Shown here: positions 11,849 to 25,215 of the stretch, one piece after another | How the letters are laid out: each line of letters starts with the position of its first letter | Numbering within the stretch: the stretch's first letter is position 1 | Assembly: GCA_027886175.1 (NCBI GenBank) | Contig: JAJNNQ010000026.1 | Span: 19,188,001-19,252,000, forward strand | From: Phylloscopus collybita | Lineage: Eukaryota; Chordata; Aves; Passeriformes; Phylloscopidae | Length of the DNA: 64,000 nt | Reading direction: 5' to 3' | Made by a program: the position numbers and the translations under genes | The notes under the pieces: generated by a model | What the model saw: only the letters and a program-made list of their open reading frames with translations | Databases searched by the model: none | What the model was told of the DNA's origin: nothing

Positions 11849-13390
11849 TGTACAAGAATAGATCTCAGTATTGCAGTATCTTCTAAATAAGAAGGCAATG
11901 CTGTGGTGTTTCTGAGGATTTCATTGCACCAGTTTTGGAATTAAGTCTAATATTTCAGCCTGCTATTTTTGATTCTTCATGAATCAAAAATTATTATTTC
12001 AAGCTTTTTCCTCTTTTCTCTGGCATCTATGCATAGGTGCCATTAAGCATGATGGTCACTATAACAGATGCCTTCCAGCATACTCTGAGAGTCAAGGAAA
12101 CATCACTGAATGTAGAGGTGAGTGGTGATCCAGATGAGAAGGCTGAGAGCAATTTTTGTGGTCAGGCAATTTTGTCAAAGTAACTACAGATAACATCACT
12201 CAGGGGAAAAATATCATTTATTAGCATTAAGAATGATGTGCTGAACACATCATTCCAAATACATATTTAGGCCTTTAATAGTTAAATTTAGTACAGTCAA
12301 ACTCTGAAAACAGATTGCTTACCTGTTAGCAATAATATTCAAACATGCAATCTGTTCTGATAGGCTAAGAAGAACCAAAATAATTATTTTTCTGAGGATT
12401 GAGAACATCCTTTTTTTTATTATCGTACAAATATAATAAGAGAAAAATGCACCTAGAGGGAATATCTTTGCTGCTTTTCAATTAGCTCAATCAATCAAAA
12501 TAAACATGATTAGTCAGAATAGGTTTACAACCCTGATCATTGTATATCAAGTTCCACAGGGGAATATTTCTGCCTTTATGACGTTGGTAAGTAAACTATG
12601 CATGGAATAATAGATTTCTTCTTGTGTCTCTAACACACGAGTTAGTTAAAATCAAAAGCATTATAGGGTCATCTAAAGCTGAAGTTATGTCCTCCTGAAA
12701 AGACTTTCAGATCTCTCATAGTTTTGTGAGTTTTTGTTTGTGTTTTTTGTTTGGTGCTGATTTGGCTTAGAGAACAAAAGAGATAATTGGAAGACTTATT
12801 CTCAAAATTTATTTTTTCCTCAGACTCCTGGAAAGATACACTTAATTTGAGTGTCCTTGCACGCTCAAAGGACAGGAAAATAGATAATGGACCCTGGTTG
12901 GTTGAGGATCCTCAAAGAATATAACAACAGACAAAGTAATGTAGATATAGAATATCTTTTGACGATTTTCTTACTCCTGGTTTCATTAGAGAACTTCGTG
13001 AAGGTTTTAACCTTCAGAAAGTCAAATATCAATTGACTTTTATCTCACAAGAATTTAAACAAAATTCTTTGTGAGTTGGTCCCAATGACATTTTTCCTTT
13101 CTGTGTTAATCCAAACATTTAACAATACATCACTTAAGACAAAGGAAAAATATCCCTGCAGGTCCATTTCTTTTCTTCTTTACACAGATGAAACTCCTAT
13201 TGACTTCAGTGGGAATTAAAGGGGGTGAAACTCAAAGGGAAATATGATGATATATGTGTATGTCGAAGCAAGAATGGCCATCTGTTATAAACTGTAGTAT
13301 TAATGGCCTTACCAGCTCATGTCTGGAACCTGAAAGGATGATATAAATGTTGCTACTTTTAACTGTGTCCCTGTGGTTGTGGTGTGTTTG

Positions 13391-13438
13391 TTTTCTTTTT
13401 TTTTTTTTTTTTTTTTTTCCACGGTTTGGGTATTGCTG

Positions 13439-13481
<43 letters not shown>
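13391..13481 (+). repeat. Two long T tracts separated by a 22-base spacer
   Basis: A run of T up to 13418 is followed by a mixed 22-base spacer and then by 42 consecutive T (13440-13481). Together they give meaningless polylysine and polyphenylalanine frames. Length is likely to vary between individuals and to be error-prone in assembly. Confidence 0.95.
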
Positions 13482-13484
<3 letters not shown>

Positions 13485-14398
13485 GTATGGGGTTTTTTTG
13501 TTTTCCTAGTAGACTCAACTAAATCATTCAATCTTTTCCCAGTCCTCCTCTTGAAGAATGGACTAGCACTGGTATTTATCATTTAAATATTTTTATCTTG
13601 GAACTTAGATGGGACACTTAAAAATAGCTAAAATTGTTTCTCCTTGGGCAGGTGAAATAAAGCTATTTCTTTTGTCATAGGAAACCATTTGTTTAAGTCC
13701 AAGCAGAGATAGATTACTCATGGGGGCACATAATTAGCTTCGTATGATACCCTTAAAGTGCACTAGCTGGAATGGTATGCATGTCATTTAAGCACTGCAC
13801 TGGAACACGTTTGTATTGGTTTGTCTGAGTGCAACCACTTTACTGGAAGTAAGGGGAGTATTTAATGACCTTTGCCTCATCTGGAAGCCTAGAAATGGTT
13901 TGTAAGAATTGCTGCTAGTAGAGTTAACAACTAATGGACACTCCTCTTTCATACAATTCATAATGTATGTGTTTTGGGAGGAGAGGGTCTTGATTTCAGG
14001 TTCCAGGATTCCTTACATAGGGGTTTCTGCCAGACTCCTTACACTGTGTGCCACTTCTGATAATATATTCATGAACATTCAAAACAGGGCTAAGTGTCTT
14101 ACAGCTATCAAGATTGCTTCCTAACATTTGAAAACAGACAACCTATGCCAATCACAAATACTTGGGAAAATGTCATCCTTGAAAATTCAGCTTCATGAAA
14201 TGTAATGGAGACATGAAATATACACTGAGAAACTGTTAAATAAAATTGCTCTTTCTGGAATGTGGAGAAAATAAAAACTGACAAAGGTTGAGGGATAAAC
14301 ATCAAAGAAAGAATCTAGTAGAATTGTTTTATTACATACCACTTTTAGTACGAGTAGAGGTTAGTATATTTAGCAGAAGACATAGGAATAAAAATTAT

Positions 14399-14435
14399 TA
14401 AAAAAAAAAAAAGCAAAATAAGAAAAAAAAAAGAG
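14399..14435 (+). repeat. A-rich simple repeat
   Basis: This is an A-rich low-complexity stretch with AAGCAAAATAAG and AAGAGG interruptions. Confidence 0.9.
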
Positions 14436-14741
14436 GAATATAATCTATTACCTTCTATATTATAATGTACATTCACGGAGAGCATACTGTTCCTCTAACC
14501 CAGTAGTCAATATCTGGCAAGATGGAAGATGATTATTGCAGTTATTGCAGTTACTTTTTGGAACAGCTATTTTAGCCAAAAAATGAAAGTGCTATTGCTG
14601 CTATAATGAAAGCCTATCATACCCACATCATTGACAACAGAGGAAGGTGGGAGTATTCATTTCATGGATATGAAATGGTATATTTATCAGTCATATCTGA
14701 AAAATTGAGCGAGGAGTTATATTCATAGAACCAAAGAGTAA

Positions 14742-14758
14742 ATGTATGTATGTATGTA
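14742..14758 (+). repeat. ATGT microsatellite
   Basis: Four ATGT units are followed by TA-rich sequence and another GTATGTATG block near 14785. Confidence 0.8.
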
Positions 14759-16089
14759 AATATATATTGCACTATATATTTTTTGTATGTATGCATTTAT
14801 TTTAAACCAAGGACATAAATTAATTCTATAATACCTTTGCAGAATTGTTCTCATAATGAAATAAAAAGTTCATTTTTTTCTACAGTTAATATTAAACCAG
14901 ACTATTAACTCATAACATATATCTATTAACCATTAGTAGAGTGACGGGGAATGTAGGCACAAATACACAAGTGAAAAGCAAATTTACAGAACTATATGGA
15001 GTTTTATGGAATTTTTTTACGTCTGAATTAAGAATATAAAATAATAAGAAATAACAGGAAATTGTGTGGATAGTGACAAAAAATATTGGACTGTTTTACC
15101 AATGCAATGCTGATAAAAAGAGCTTAATATCAGACCTGACTGAAGCAAATTCCTAAAGAAAATAGGAAATGGTTGTCATGTAACACTATCCCTGCAAATC
15201 ATCGTCTCCCAGCTCATTTTCACAGCATTTCAACATATGTTGTGTTTAGAGGGTTAAATTATAATCACCACACAGTAGTTAAGCTCCATGGAAAAGCAAA
15301 TTTGGACAAAGAAAAATCAAGTTTTTTTCTGATTTTTTGCCTCACAGCTAAGATCTGTTTGAGCCAACATATGAAATTATCTGTGATTAGGCCCCAAAGC
15401 ACTAAAATACCAATTAATTATGATGATTAGATATGTCTTCATTAGCAGCCTATAAATAAATCATACACAGCACTGCACAGCCGGTATTGCTACTGTGCTA
15501 AAAAGAAAAAAAAAACCCTTTAGTGTGCTATACTATCTAATTAACTTTAAATTTTTGTTATAATTTGGCATTTGTACCATACTACAGAATCTTGAATATT
15601 TCCTTGTTTTTATATAAACATGTATTTTCAGACCTATAGATGCTTCCTAGGATGTATAAAATATCTACTTCTGGTGCATGAAGAAAAGATCCTCAGTTAC
15701 AAGACCATCTTTAAAATTGTGTTGATATTAATATTAATACAAGGATTCACTTGGCATAAATATTTTTGTTAGCATGAAACATTCAACTGAATGGCTTAAT
15801 CCTGATTTATTCTCTTCTCCATCTGATCTGTATAAATTATGTTTCATCCATTTCTGGGTGGTGAAAGAGAAGCATATGGCACATTACTAAGATGATGGTT
15901 GAGTGTGGTCTACATTAACAAGTAGTACAGCCAAACAGGAGTGAATCTGCAGAGTGAAAAAGCTGAAAATGAGGGGGAGTTACTTTGGCATAGCTTTAGT
16001 CTGATCTGGGGTGTGGGCACTCAATTAACAGTTGGATGATATTACATGTGGTCCTGGAGTACATCATCTGATTTAAGTACCTACAAAAA

Positions 16090-16937
16090 CAATCTTGTTC
16101 ATGAGCTCTGAGACTCTTCCACAGTATGAGTCAAGGGAGAAGAAATTACCCAGGACCTTTATTGATGATCTGTTTGAGGAGATTGAGTTAACATTAGTCA
16201 ATTTGCACACAATACCAAGCTGGGTTGGAGTGTCCATCTGCTGGAGATTAAGAAGGTGCTGCAGCTGGACCTGTGCAGGCTGGATTGATAAACTGAGACA
16301 AACAGCATGAGGTTCAACAAGACCAAGTGGTGGTCCTGCACATTGGCCACAATAACCTCATGCAGAGGTACAGGCTGGGGAAAGAGGCTGAAAAGTGTCC
16401 CAGTGGAAACAGACCCGAGACTACTGGTTGGCAATCAGCTAAACATGACACAGCCATGTGTCCAGGTGGCCAAGGAAGCCAACAGCACCCTGGCTTGTAC
16501 CAGAAATAATGCAGTCATCACTTCCCTAATTCTTCCCCTTTATGCAGCACTGGTGAGGCTGCTCTTTGAGTTCTGCATCCAGTTCTGGGCCCCGCAGCTC
16601 TGGAAGGACACCGAGGTGTTAGAGCACATCCAGAGAAGGGCGAAGAAGCTGGTGAAGGGTCTGGTGTATGTCATGTGAGGAGGCAACTAGTAATAGGACA
16701 AGAAGATATAGTCTAAAACTGCACCGGGGGAGGTTTGGGTTGGGCATTAGAAAGAAATTCTTCACAGAAAGGGCGATCAGATAACGGAATGAGCTGCTGA
16801 GGGGGGTGGCGGAACCACCGTCCACAGACGTGTTTAAAGATAGACTGCCCATGACTCTAGTTAACACAGTGGTGCTCAGTCATCATTTGGACTCCATGAT
16901 CTCTGAAGTCTTTTGCAGCATAAATTGATTCTGTGAA
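16090..16937 (+). mobile_element. CR1 LINE, 3' half of ORF2 plus tail
   Basis: This ~850-bp sense-orientation CR1 copy begins inside the reverse transcriptase domain and runs to the 3' terminus (a decayed 'ttgattctgtgaa'). Translated pieces follow the CR1 ORF2 protein in order: an FIDDL motif, a region after the catalytic box, MRFNKTK, 'HIGHNNLMQRYRLG', 'LNMTQPCVQVAKEAN', 'FEFCIQFWAPQLWKDTEVLE' and 'HIQRRAKKLVKGL'. After that a deletion removes the usual segment up to the 'LHRGRFGLGI'-type stretch, which continues into the untranslated tail. The copy is 5'-truncated, frameshifted and certainly inactive. Confidence 0.92.
16095..16678 (+). pseudogene. CR1 ORF2 reverse transcriptase remnant
   Basis: In an intact CR1 this part encodes the end of the palm, the thumb and the C-terminal domain of the ORF2 reverse transcriptase. 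Here it is spread over at least three frames. The catalytic FADD box is present only as FAHN (16202-16213), inside a QFAHNTKLG context, so both catalytic aspartates of that box are lost. A 123-codon frame (16307-16678) keeps MRFNKTK at its start and QRRAKKLVKGL near its end, while its middle section is read in another frame (HIGHNNLMQRYRLG). No function is expected. Confidence 0.88.
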
Positions 16938-19900
16938 GAGGGAGTACTAGATGCCAGACCTTGAGGAAAAGAAGAAAGATGTCTACTTGAGCATTAATTT
17001 AGATGCACTCTGTCAATATTCTTGTGCTCAACTAATAGTTTGTGCAGCCCTGCAGCAATCCATTTATCTCCAACTTTTCTAACATTCCACTCACCATGAT
17101 TCTTTGATGTCATTAAGTATTACAACATGTCTACAGAAAACCATACTTAGTTTGTATACATTTCCAAAACAACCCTGAATTTAATCAATATCTTCAATAA
17201 ATTTAACTCTGTAAAACAAGGTTCTCTTTTTAATTTGATTCAGATGCTAAAGTTGACTCTGCTTACATGAAAAAAATGCCGGACAATCTGAAAATAAAGA
17301 ACCTCTAATCTCTTCACTTCCATTAGTAATTATTTCTTGGTAAGACAAAATCTACTGCTCAATCACTAATAATTTTTTCACTTTTCCACCACGCAATTTT
17401 ATGCTACAGAGGTGTCATTATTTTAGCTTTGGTCATGTCAGCATGAATTCTCCTACTGGACTTCTGCCTTAGACTTCTCAAAGCCTTTTCTAGTTCCTTT
17501 ATCATCCTCCACAACAAACTTGGCTTGAGTAGAAGGTAATAGTTCCCTTTTCTAGTTTCTGAATAACAAAATATCTGTACTCCTGTTCCCTCCAATTTCA
17601 ATAGCTTTTACCTCCTTTTTCTCAAAGTAGCAGGCTTTGAGAGTTATTATGAGTTTCTAAGTATTAATTATTTTTTTTTTTTGGCATATGATGGAGGACT
17701 TTTAACATCTGAGGAAAGGCAGGAAGCCTTCCTTTATAGTTACGTAACAATTTCCTACTATTTCCAGCTGAAAACATGGAAATGGTCTTCATTCAGTGAA
17801 AACAAATTATAATTGAAGAGCATTTGTGTCAAAAACAATGATCCTGAAACCTCACTTTCAACTGCTGACTGAGAATTGCCTAAACCATGTAGATACACTA
17901 ATGAGCTGTTTTTTCATTTGACTGTTTACTTTAAAAGTCTTTGGATGTTTCACACTATTCTTAAGCACAAAATGCAATCTAGACCTGACACGAGTCAGAA
18001 GCTCTGTAAATACTCCCACCTTAGGTGAAAACTCAGTGCTGAACATAGAAAGAAAAGTTCATCCTTTGAGTGTTTTGTCAGCTAAATCAAGAGCCAGAGA
18101 CAATCTATTTTTCACAAATAAATGCACAAAATTCAATGATAGGTACATAATCATCCCATTTTTTTCTCCTTCTGGAAATACAATGGAAAACTGGGGTTTT
18201 TTTGTATTTTCAGAACTCTGGATGCCCTCACTCCAATTGTCTTCTCTTGTTCTTTTGAATCAGCCCACACCACCTACAGGAGTATATTTGGCTTCTTATC
18301 AGCACTCCACTGCTAGAGGTCTTTCTTATACATTTACTGCCCACCTACTTAGGAATATGTTCTTCTACCTACCAGCATATTCAAGTATTTCTTCTCTCTA
18401 AATTTTATGAAAGACAAAAATGCAATCAATTTCATGTAGGTATGAAAAAGAGCATAACTTTATAACAATTTGAATTAATTCAACCTCCTTGCTGGCTTTT
18501 ACACATTACGTGAAATTTATACTTACTAAGGAGTCTATTTTTAAAGGATGGTTCTGCAATCTAAACAGTGGTACAGTGTACTTGTACCTCTTTGCTTTTT
18601 ATCTGGTCAGGGATTTACTATTGTGTGGCTTTATTACAGAAGAAAAAAAGGCAGCATCACCAAGATAATCACAAGCAATGTATGTAGACATTAAAGACAT
18701 TGCCACACTGCCACTTGAGATGGGTAAATAAAGTTTGTCACTGATTTCCAAGAGCAGAATTTAAGACCATTCAGAACTACATCACTTAAAACACTTTAAA
18801 AACACTGCCCAACATGCAGTTTTCTTTTAACATGTATTTAAAATTTAAACAATTTTAATTTAAAGAAAATTTCTCTCCTTCATGAGACTAATCTGAAAAC
18901 TGACATCCTTTTACCTCAAAACTTTCCCTAGATTTTCATAAATCAATTCCAATAATAGAAAACAATAAAAATGAAAGCGTACAGCAAGTTCAGTGAGAAC
19001 ATTTCCTGTTACAATAGACCAAATTCCTGGCTGGTGAAAAATGGCTGAGCTCTATTACAGTCAATTGAGATATATCAAGATATACCAGCAGAAAATTTGG
19101 CACACTAAATAGAGTATTAGTTTTCCTCTGGATCCAGAGATCTGGGTTTATCTTTGTTTCTCGCCTATAAGTTATATGAAAAAGGGGAAAAAAATGACTA
19201 CAGCTAGGTTTCCTGCTGAACAGATATACTGTGTCTCTATCCCCCACTCTCTACAATCAATTTTCATTAGGGCTCTTCTGACTGAATTTTTCTCTTCCAC
19301 TTCTGCAGTTACAATTTAGTTCTTGAGAATACAACACTATATATTACCCACATCATGCCACTAGGGATTGAGTAGGAGTCAAAATAGACCACCAACACTT
19401 TATAATACTTTGAGGCCAATTCTAAAATACACAAACTTATTTCTTTAAACTGCTACTGATACCATTGAGAACAGATGGCATGACCGTGTTATCCAAGAAG
19501 ACTCACCTCAGCAGCTTGAGCTAGGGGAATTATTAGCAATTATTACATAGTATTACGGATTCTGTATCTCCTGCTGTAGGTTAATTTCCAGAGAAGGCAT
19601 AGATGCCACTCCTGCTTAGATCTCACATCCTAGCAGAAAATATTACACATATTATACACTACACAGATGCATGCAGAGACATAGAGATTTATTTCTGTGG
19701 GCAAAGACAAGGACTGACCTCAAAGGCACAACCTAAACCTTTTAGGTATAGTTTATGATATTTATATTATTTTAATGTTTAGAGAAGAGACTTTTGAAAA
19801 AACAGCTCTAAAAATCATAAACCTAAGAGTTATACCTATATGAAGAGTAGTAACTTTGATGGCGTTCAGTCAGTGCAGTTGGCAGGATTTCTCTATTGTG

Positions 19901-22900
19901 CTACATCAAACAGTGGGAGAGGAGTGACATTTCAGGTCTAGACCTGCGATGTCATGCTTTATCCCAAGACCTTGTGTCTTTTCTCTTTCTAAGGAGATTT
20001 TCTGTTACCAGTTTTTAAATTATGTTAAACATTAAGGATTTCATTGTTCTTTTAGGAGAAAGAAGCTGAGATGAACAGTTGTGGGTCCTGTAGTTGTTAC
20101 TGAAGTTTCAGCCGCGGTCCTCAGGACAACCAAAATGAAGTCAAACAAAAAGGAAGAACAGGAATGTTGGAAAATAAATCTACAATTACTTGTGATGATC
20201 TGAGTTGAAATATCACTGCTAGAGAAAAACAGGCCCAATGCAAGGCATAATGCCTTTCCAAGAGCTGGGAAATTACTGGCCTTGATCTGTTAAAGGCATT
20301 GCTTTTTCTTCTTTTTTTTCTGACCAAGATATGAAACATAATTTTAAAAAAGAATAAACTAACCAAAAAAGGTATCAGTAGGCTTTTTTTTTTTTTCATT
20401 TAAGCTAAAAAAATGCTGTCTTTCTGCCTAAAAGGCAAAAATTGTAGAATTTACAAACATTCCTTACTATAGAAAAATACACACTGTGTATGACACTTAA
20501 ACATCAGTGGTTGCAAGTACAAAAATGATATGCTGTTGTTTTCTTGACTAGCCCTCCTGTCTCTAATCAAAGCTTAGATAGCATCCTAATAGTGAACATA
20601 CCATGAAACATCACGAGGTAGCCACTGTAAAAGACTAGGATGTGGAACAGTTTTGTTTATTAACTCTGCTTATGTTTCCTTTTTTCCCTAGTGTCATGGA
20701 TCATTTCTTGTTATGACTCTGCATAGCTTCCCTTGGATCTATGTGAAGAGTTTTACATGTAAAAAAATCCAAAAATCTAAACTTGCTTCAATGCTGGTGC
20801 CACAATGCCATGTCACGATTCTGCTGAGCAAAACTGACTCCTTGATGCATAATAGGAAGAAAAGGCAAACCATCACTATCAAACTTGGTTTCTGTAATGC
20901 TGAAGCAGTGTTGAGTTTACTACCCTTCAAAAACAGTGATTTCTTTTAGCTAGTTTATAGATATAGATGAACATTTATGTGACACCTTTTAGAATAGTCA
21001 ACCTACTAAACAGAACCCATGGAAACACCAAGGTAAACTTAAAATGTTTAAATCAGTGAAACACAGAGTTAAAGGAATTTTAATATGTTGTGGGGCTTGA
21101 AGAAGTCATGTAGTGTTTTTCTCTAGGTGGAATCAGGATAAGAGAAAAAATGTTTAGTGATGGACAGTCCACAATCTCCATAACCTGTGTGACCATGTAA
21201 GTACTGAGATTTTAAAAGCAAAATCTATCAACAAATACTCTGTTAACCTCATATTGCTGAAAGTCATGCTTTTAAATATTGCATTAGCCAATTTGTTTTC
21301 AGTGTAGACCTATATAACCTGACAACTGATTATACAAGAGTGTCTCTCTTCACTTGATTTTTCACTCTTTTCAATTTGATTCCTCAGAGTTACCAGATAA
21401 CATTCTGGTGTCAGAAATTAAAGTCAGTTCTCCTTTCTCACACATAAATGGTCAGTTTTCTTCAACAGACAAAAATTCTGCCTTTTCTTGTGCTTTCTCT
21501 GAAGAAAAATAAGATTGAAGAAGTACACAAGCAATTTACATGGTACTTAACACATTGTGGAAGGTTAACACAAACAAAACTTCATTAGCTACTAAAAGTA
21601 CCTGAAAACAATACACACAGTGAAAATTTGATTAGAGTTGTACTTAAAGCCAGCCCCCACAGCCTTTCCCAACATGACTTTGACAACTATCACTGAAAAG
21701 ATAATTTTTGGTATATCTTCTTTACAGAAGAAAGGTAAATGATAACTAATTTTTTAATTTGTCTGGTAGATTAACTACTAGATTTCATTCCTTAATACAT
21801 TAAGATATTACTCTCATTCCCTTAACAAAATTAGGCTTCTTAAAGAAATTTAATCATATACTGAAGTCTCCTTGTAGTCACTTAACATGCAGCACTTGAC
21901 TAACCAACTTAGGTTGATTTCTCTGACCTGTCATGGGAGCGCTTATGCAAGTAAGTACTCAGTAATTTGGTTTCCAAATGTGGCTTTTGGGAAGCATTCA
22001 AGACACTCTTTTCACTTCCAAGTAAGATAACACCAAAAAAACTTATATTTATGGAAGAAAAAGAAAGGAAAACTTATTACCCATTATCTCAACTTTTAAA
22101 ATTACTTGACAGAAAAGAAAAACAAGAAAAAATAATTGTAGAGTATTTCTCTCCTCAGAACTCTATGAGTCATCTTCATGCCATGAAAAAAAGTGACTTC
22201 AAAATAGTAGTAGATATTCTGAAACCTGAAATGTCCTCAGTGATAGAAATTTTAAAAACCCCAAACTCTGGAGTAAAAATGGCGTGCATACTCTGGATCA
22301 CAGTGTTGGGTCAAGAAAGTGTCTGTTTTATAAATGAGATTAAAAGCTGGGCATGAACATAAAAGCTTGAAAACTACATAGCAGTAACAGTTTCTAACAT
22401 GTTTTACATCTTGAACTGTGATTGGGAATTGTCCAAGAGTTTGCTAAGTGGTATGTGCAAAGGATTTCGAACAGACAATCTTGTCCTTATGCCTCTGAAA
22501 ATCCCTGGGAGCTATTTGATTTATGAGTGTAGATGTAAGTTTTAATTTCGTCTAAGTTCAACATTATATGCCAATGTGTTATCACAGTATTCTTGAAGTA
22601 GTAGGAATATAAATCACTCAGGTTTCAGTCACCAACATGTGCTAAGAAATCTAAGTATGTTTAACACATTTCAAACTGTATTTTACATATGTTTAAATCA
22701 TGCAGCCACAGATCCCCTGAAATACAGGAGCGTTTATAAATAAGAAAAATACTAAAGCACCAAAAAAACAAATTGCAAGTGTGTTCTGTGATTTATGAGC
22801 AAAAGTTTACGTTTGAGATTCAGAGTTTATACCCAGATTGCACCGAAATGTGTGAGCTGATGTTAGTACCTCGGACCATATTTTTTTCTTCCACTAAATA

Positions 22901-23020
22901 GGGGAAGCAGTGCATATCTGCCTACCTGGTAAAGATAAATTGCTTATGTTTATACTGTGTTACCAGTTGAAACATTTTCTTGATACAGGTTTAAAATTTT
23001 GACTTTCAATTAAAACAAAA

Positions 23021-23021
<1 letters not shown>

Positions 23022-23062
<41 letters not shown>

Positions 23063-23118
23063 AAAACAAACAAACAAACAAACAAACAAAAAAAACAACG
23101 ACAAAAAAAACCAACCCA
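23022..23118 (+). repeat. Poly-A followed by CAAA microsatellite
   Basis: Forty consecutive A (23022-23061) run into about eight CAAA units and then into CAACGACAAAAAAAACCAACCC. The purely A/C plus strand mirrors the G/T-rich tract at 6473-6690 in reverse complement. Confidence 0.95.
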
Positions 23119-23751
23119 AAACTACATGTAAAAACTAAGTGAAGGAATACTGAAGCAATAGCCATGATAATTCTAGACTTAGGCCCTGGTATATTCACTG
23201 AAGTCAATGAAATGATATTAAAACTAAAATTTAGCATACTGTATTTAATGATCAGTGAAGAGTCTTTGTATTAAAGGTCTTCCTTATTGCTTTTTCATTG
23301 GGGCTGTTTTTAGGCTGTGATTTTTTTTTAATGCATCCAAACAAAGATCAGTAACTGCTGAAAGATGGAACAAAGTCTCAAATTGAAGTATAAAGGAGCT
23401 CCTTCGTAAATTGGTAATTTGTTGCAGGCAGAGGCATTTCTGATACTAACTGGATTGGATTTCACACATTCTCTCCACATAGCCAAAAAAATAGAGGATC
23501 CCATGCAATCCGAGACATGCTGTAACTATGCCAGTTGTTGATTCTGGCTACTTTGGTTGATCTGCAAGAGAAAGTTTAACTGGATAGCATATTAAGGGAC
23601 TAGAGCAATGGAATGTGGTGCTCTCACTTTCTGCAGGTTTTATTTTTCAATAAAACGTTGCATTACTTAGTCTACGTGGATGAGTAGCACAAGACTTGGC
23701 CAAAAAAATCAAAGGGAAAATATAAAATTGCTCTTGCAGTTCTGAAGCAGG

Positions 23752-23895
23752 GAAAAAAAAAAAAACATAACAAAACAAACAAACAAACCAAAACAAACAA
23801 ACATAAAAAAAAACAAAAATAAAAAACCCTGCATCAAAACCAAAACCAACAAACTCCCAAAAAGCAAAAACCCCAACCACAAGCCCAAAAATTCC
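23752..23895 (+). repeat. A/C-rich low-complexity tract
   Basis: A run of A is followed by CAAA and CAAAACC units, then by a progressively more C-rich part (ACCCCAACCACAAGCCC) that has very few T or G. The 92-codon minus-strand frame across it is a composition artefact. Confidence 0.9.
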
Positions 23896-25215
23896 CCATA
23901 CAAACCAAGAGGTTTTCCTATGCATGCTGTGAAATGGTATCTTTTGAGTTCTTTTGAAATCTTGAGGGATTCAATTTTGCCTTTTATTTTTAAATGTATT
24001 TTACCAGATTGCTAGCTGAAAAGAGCATATACAAAGCATGATGCAAGTGCTATCACATGAGATGCCAAAAGCAGAACAAGTAGGTCTCTGGAGCAAGATC
24101 TAGAAAAGAACAAGGCTATTTTCAATTGAGACATCCATCCCCTAGGCTGCACACTTGCTTCTTCTCCTAGTACCCACGTATAGTGGGTCAGTTTTGATAG
24201 GGGGGTTGACTCACGCCCCCCTGCAGGTATGACCTTCTGGAGGCATTTGGGTATGTATTTTGATATGTTCAAGCACAGAAAGGTCATCAAGCTTGTTAGG
24301 CAGAGGTTCTGCCAAATCTGCCCCAGTGCTGACCTGCTAGTGTTTTCTTTCAAGTTCTTCAAATGAGAAAGATACACAGTTCTCCCAAACATTGAGCAAA
24401 GAAGGCCTCCACAGAGGGACTGAGGTACCTAGGGCCTTCTTTGCCACGGAGTTTGAATGCATCCTGTGACTGTGATTTTCATCAACAATAACTATAACAT
24501 TTGCATCACTTCAGTGAACTGTAGTTTAAATGAAATTTACTATTTCCTCTTTAGTATTTTGGTAGTTTCAGAGTAGTTTATCTGGGCAGTTTCTTAGCAA
24601 AATTAATTACTCCATCTAAAATTTTTATTTTCTGGACAAATTATCTCAAAGTTTATCCCCAAACCGTCTATGCTAATCACATTACACAACTCTAGCAGAC
24701 ACCAAGAGGAGACACTTTAAAACAGAACAAAATGGACTCAATTAATCTTAAGGAGAAATCAATCATTAATCTGATTAAATGATCACTGCCAACATGGTAA
24801 AGGTGCCATATTGTCTAAATGCATTCTTCTACAAACTGAATGCACAAAGTGTATGAAAGTAACATGTATTTGAATTGTGAAATTCAAATCATGTAGAGCT
24901 AAGCTGCAGCTTCCTATTTTGCATAAGTTCAGAATCAAAGGGCCTATCATTACAACATCATGCAAATCTGTCTAACATGCAGCTCTATTTAGCAAGTAAA
25001 ACAAGGGCACACAATGCCACAGAACGGTGTAGCTTCATGAATACAGCATCATTGTGCATTCCGCACACTGTATCATATACTGCATATATTTTCTCATGAA
25101 TTCCAGCATGCTTACCTCAGAAGGGCTGGGTCATGTGCTGTCCAGTGGGTCCAGGTGTATGACCAAAGACACAGTCCTGGTACACCCTGGTGAGAGCTCA
25201 TTTAGCTTCCTGATG

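Larger units (their letters stand above)
9641..16089. other. Unique AT-rich DNA with long T tracts
   Basis: No gene is recognised in this 6.4-kb stretch. It contains T-rich tracts at 11812-11848 and 13391-13481, an A-rich tract at 14399-14435 and a short ATGT array at 14742-14758. Three possible relics of conserved or ancient sequence are discussed among the findings. Confidence 0.55.
16938..25215. other. Unique AT-rich DNA with A/C-rich tracts
   Basis: No gene is recognised in this 8.3-kb stretch. It holds two long A/C-rich low-complexity tracts (23022-23118 and 23752-23895) and a pair of short GC-rich hairpins near 24172-24222. Frames of 121-129 codons at 18036, 21967 and 24012 show no known family and are most simply chance frames. 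Confidence 0.55.

Noticed and set aside
13232..13582. 116-codon frame with polylysine and its polyphenylalanine counterpart
   Set aside because: It is created by the T tracts at 13391-13481.
14722..14745. Possible antisense CR1 terminus (attcatagaaccaaagag)
   Set aside because: The following bases do not continue into CR1 sequence.
18036..18401. 121-codon plus-strand frame
   Set aside because: There is no recognisable domain, promoter or splice context. A frame of this length is compatible with chance in 64 kb.
23010..23237. 75-codon minus-strand frame rich in F, V and C
   Set aside because: It is translation of the A/CAAA tract at 23022-23118.
24012..24392. 126-codon minus-strand frame
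   Set aside because: It lacks similarity to a known family. The hydrophobic C-terminal end is an ordinary by-product of T-rich codons.
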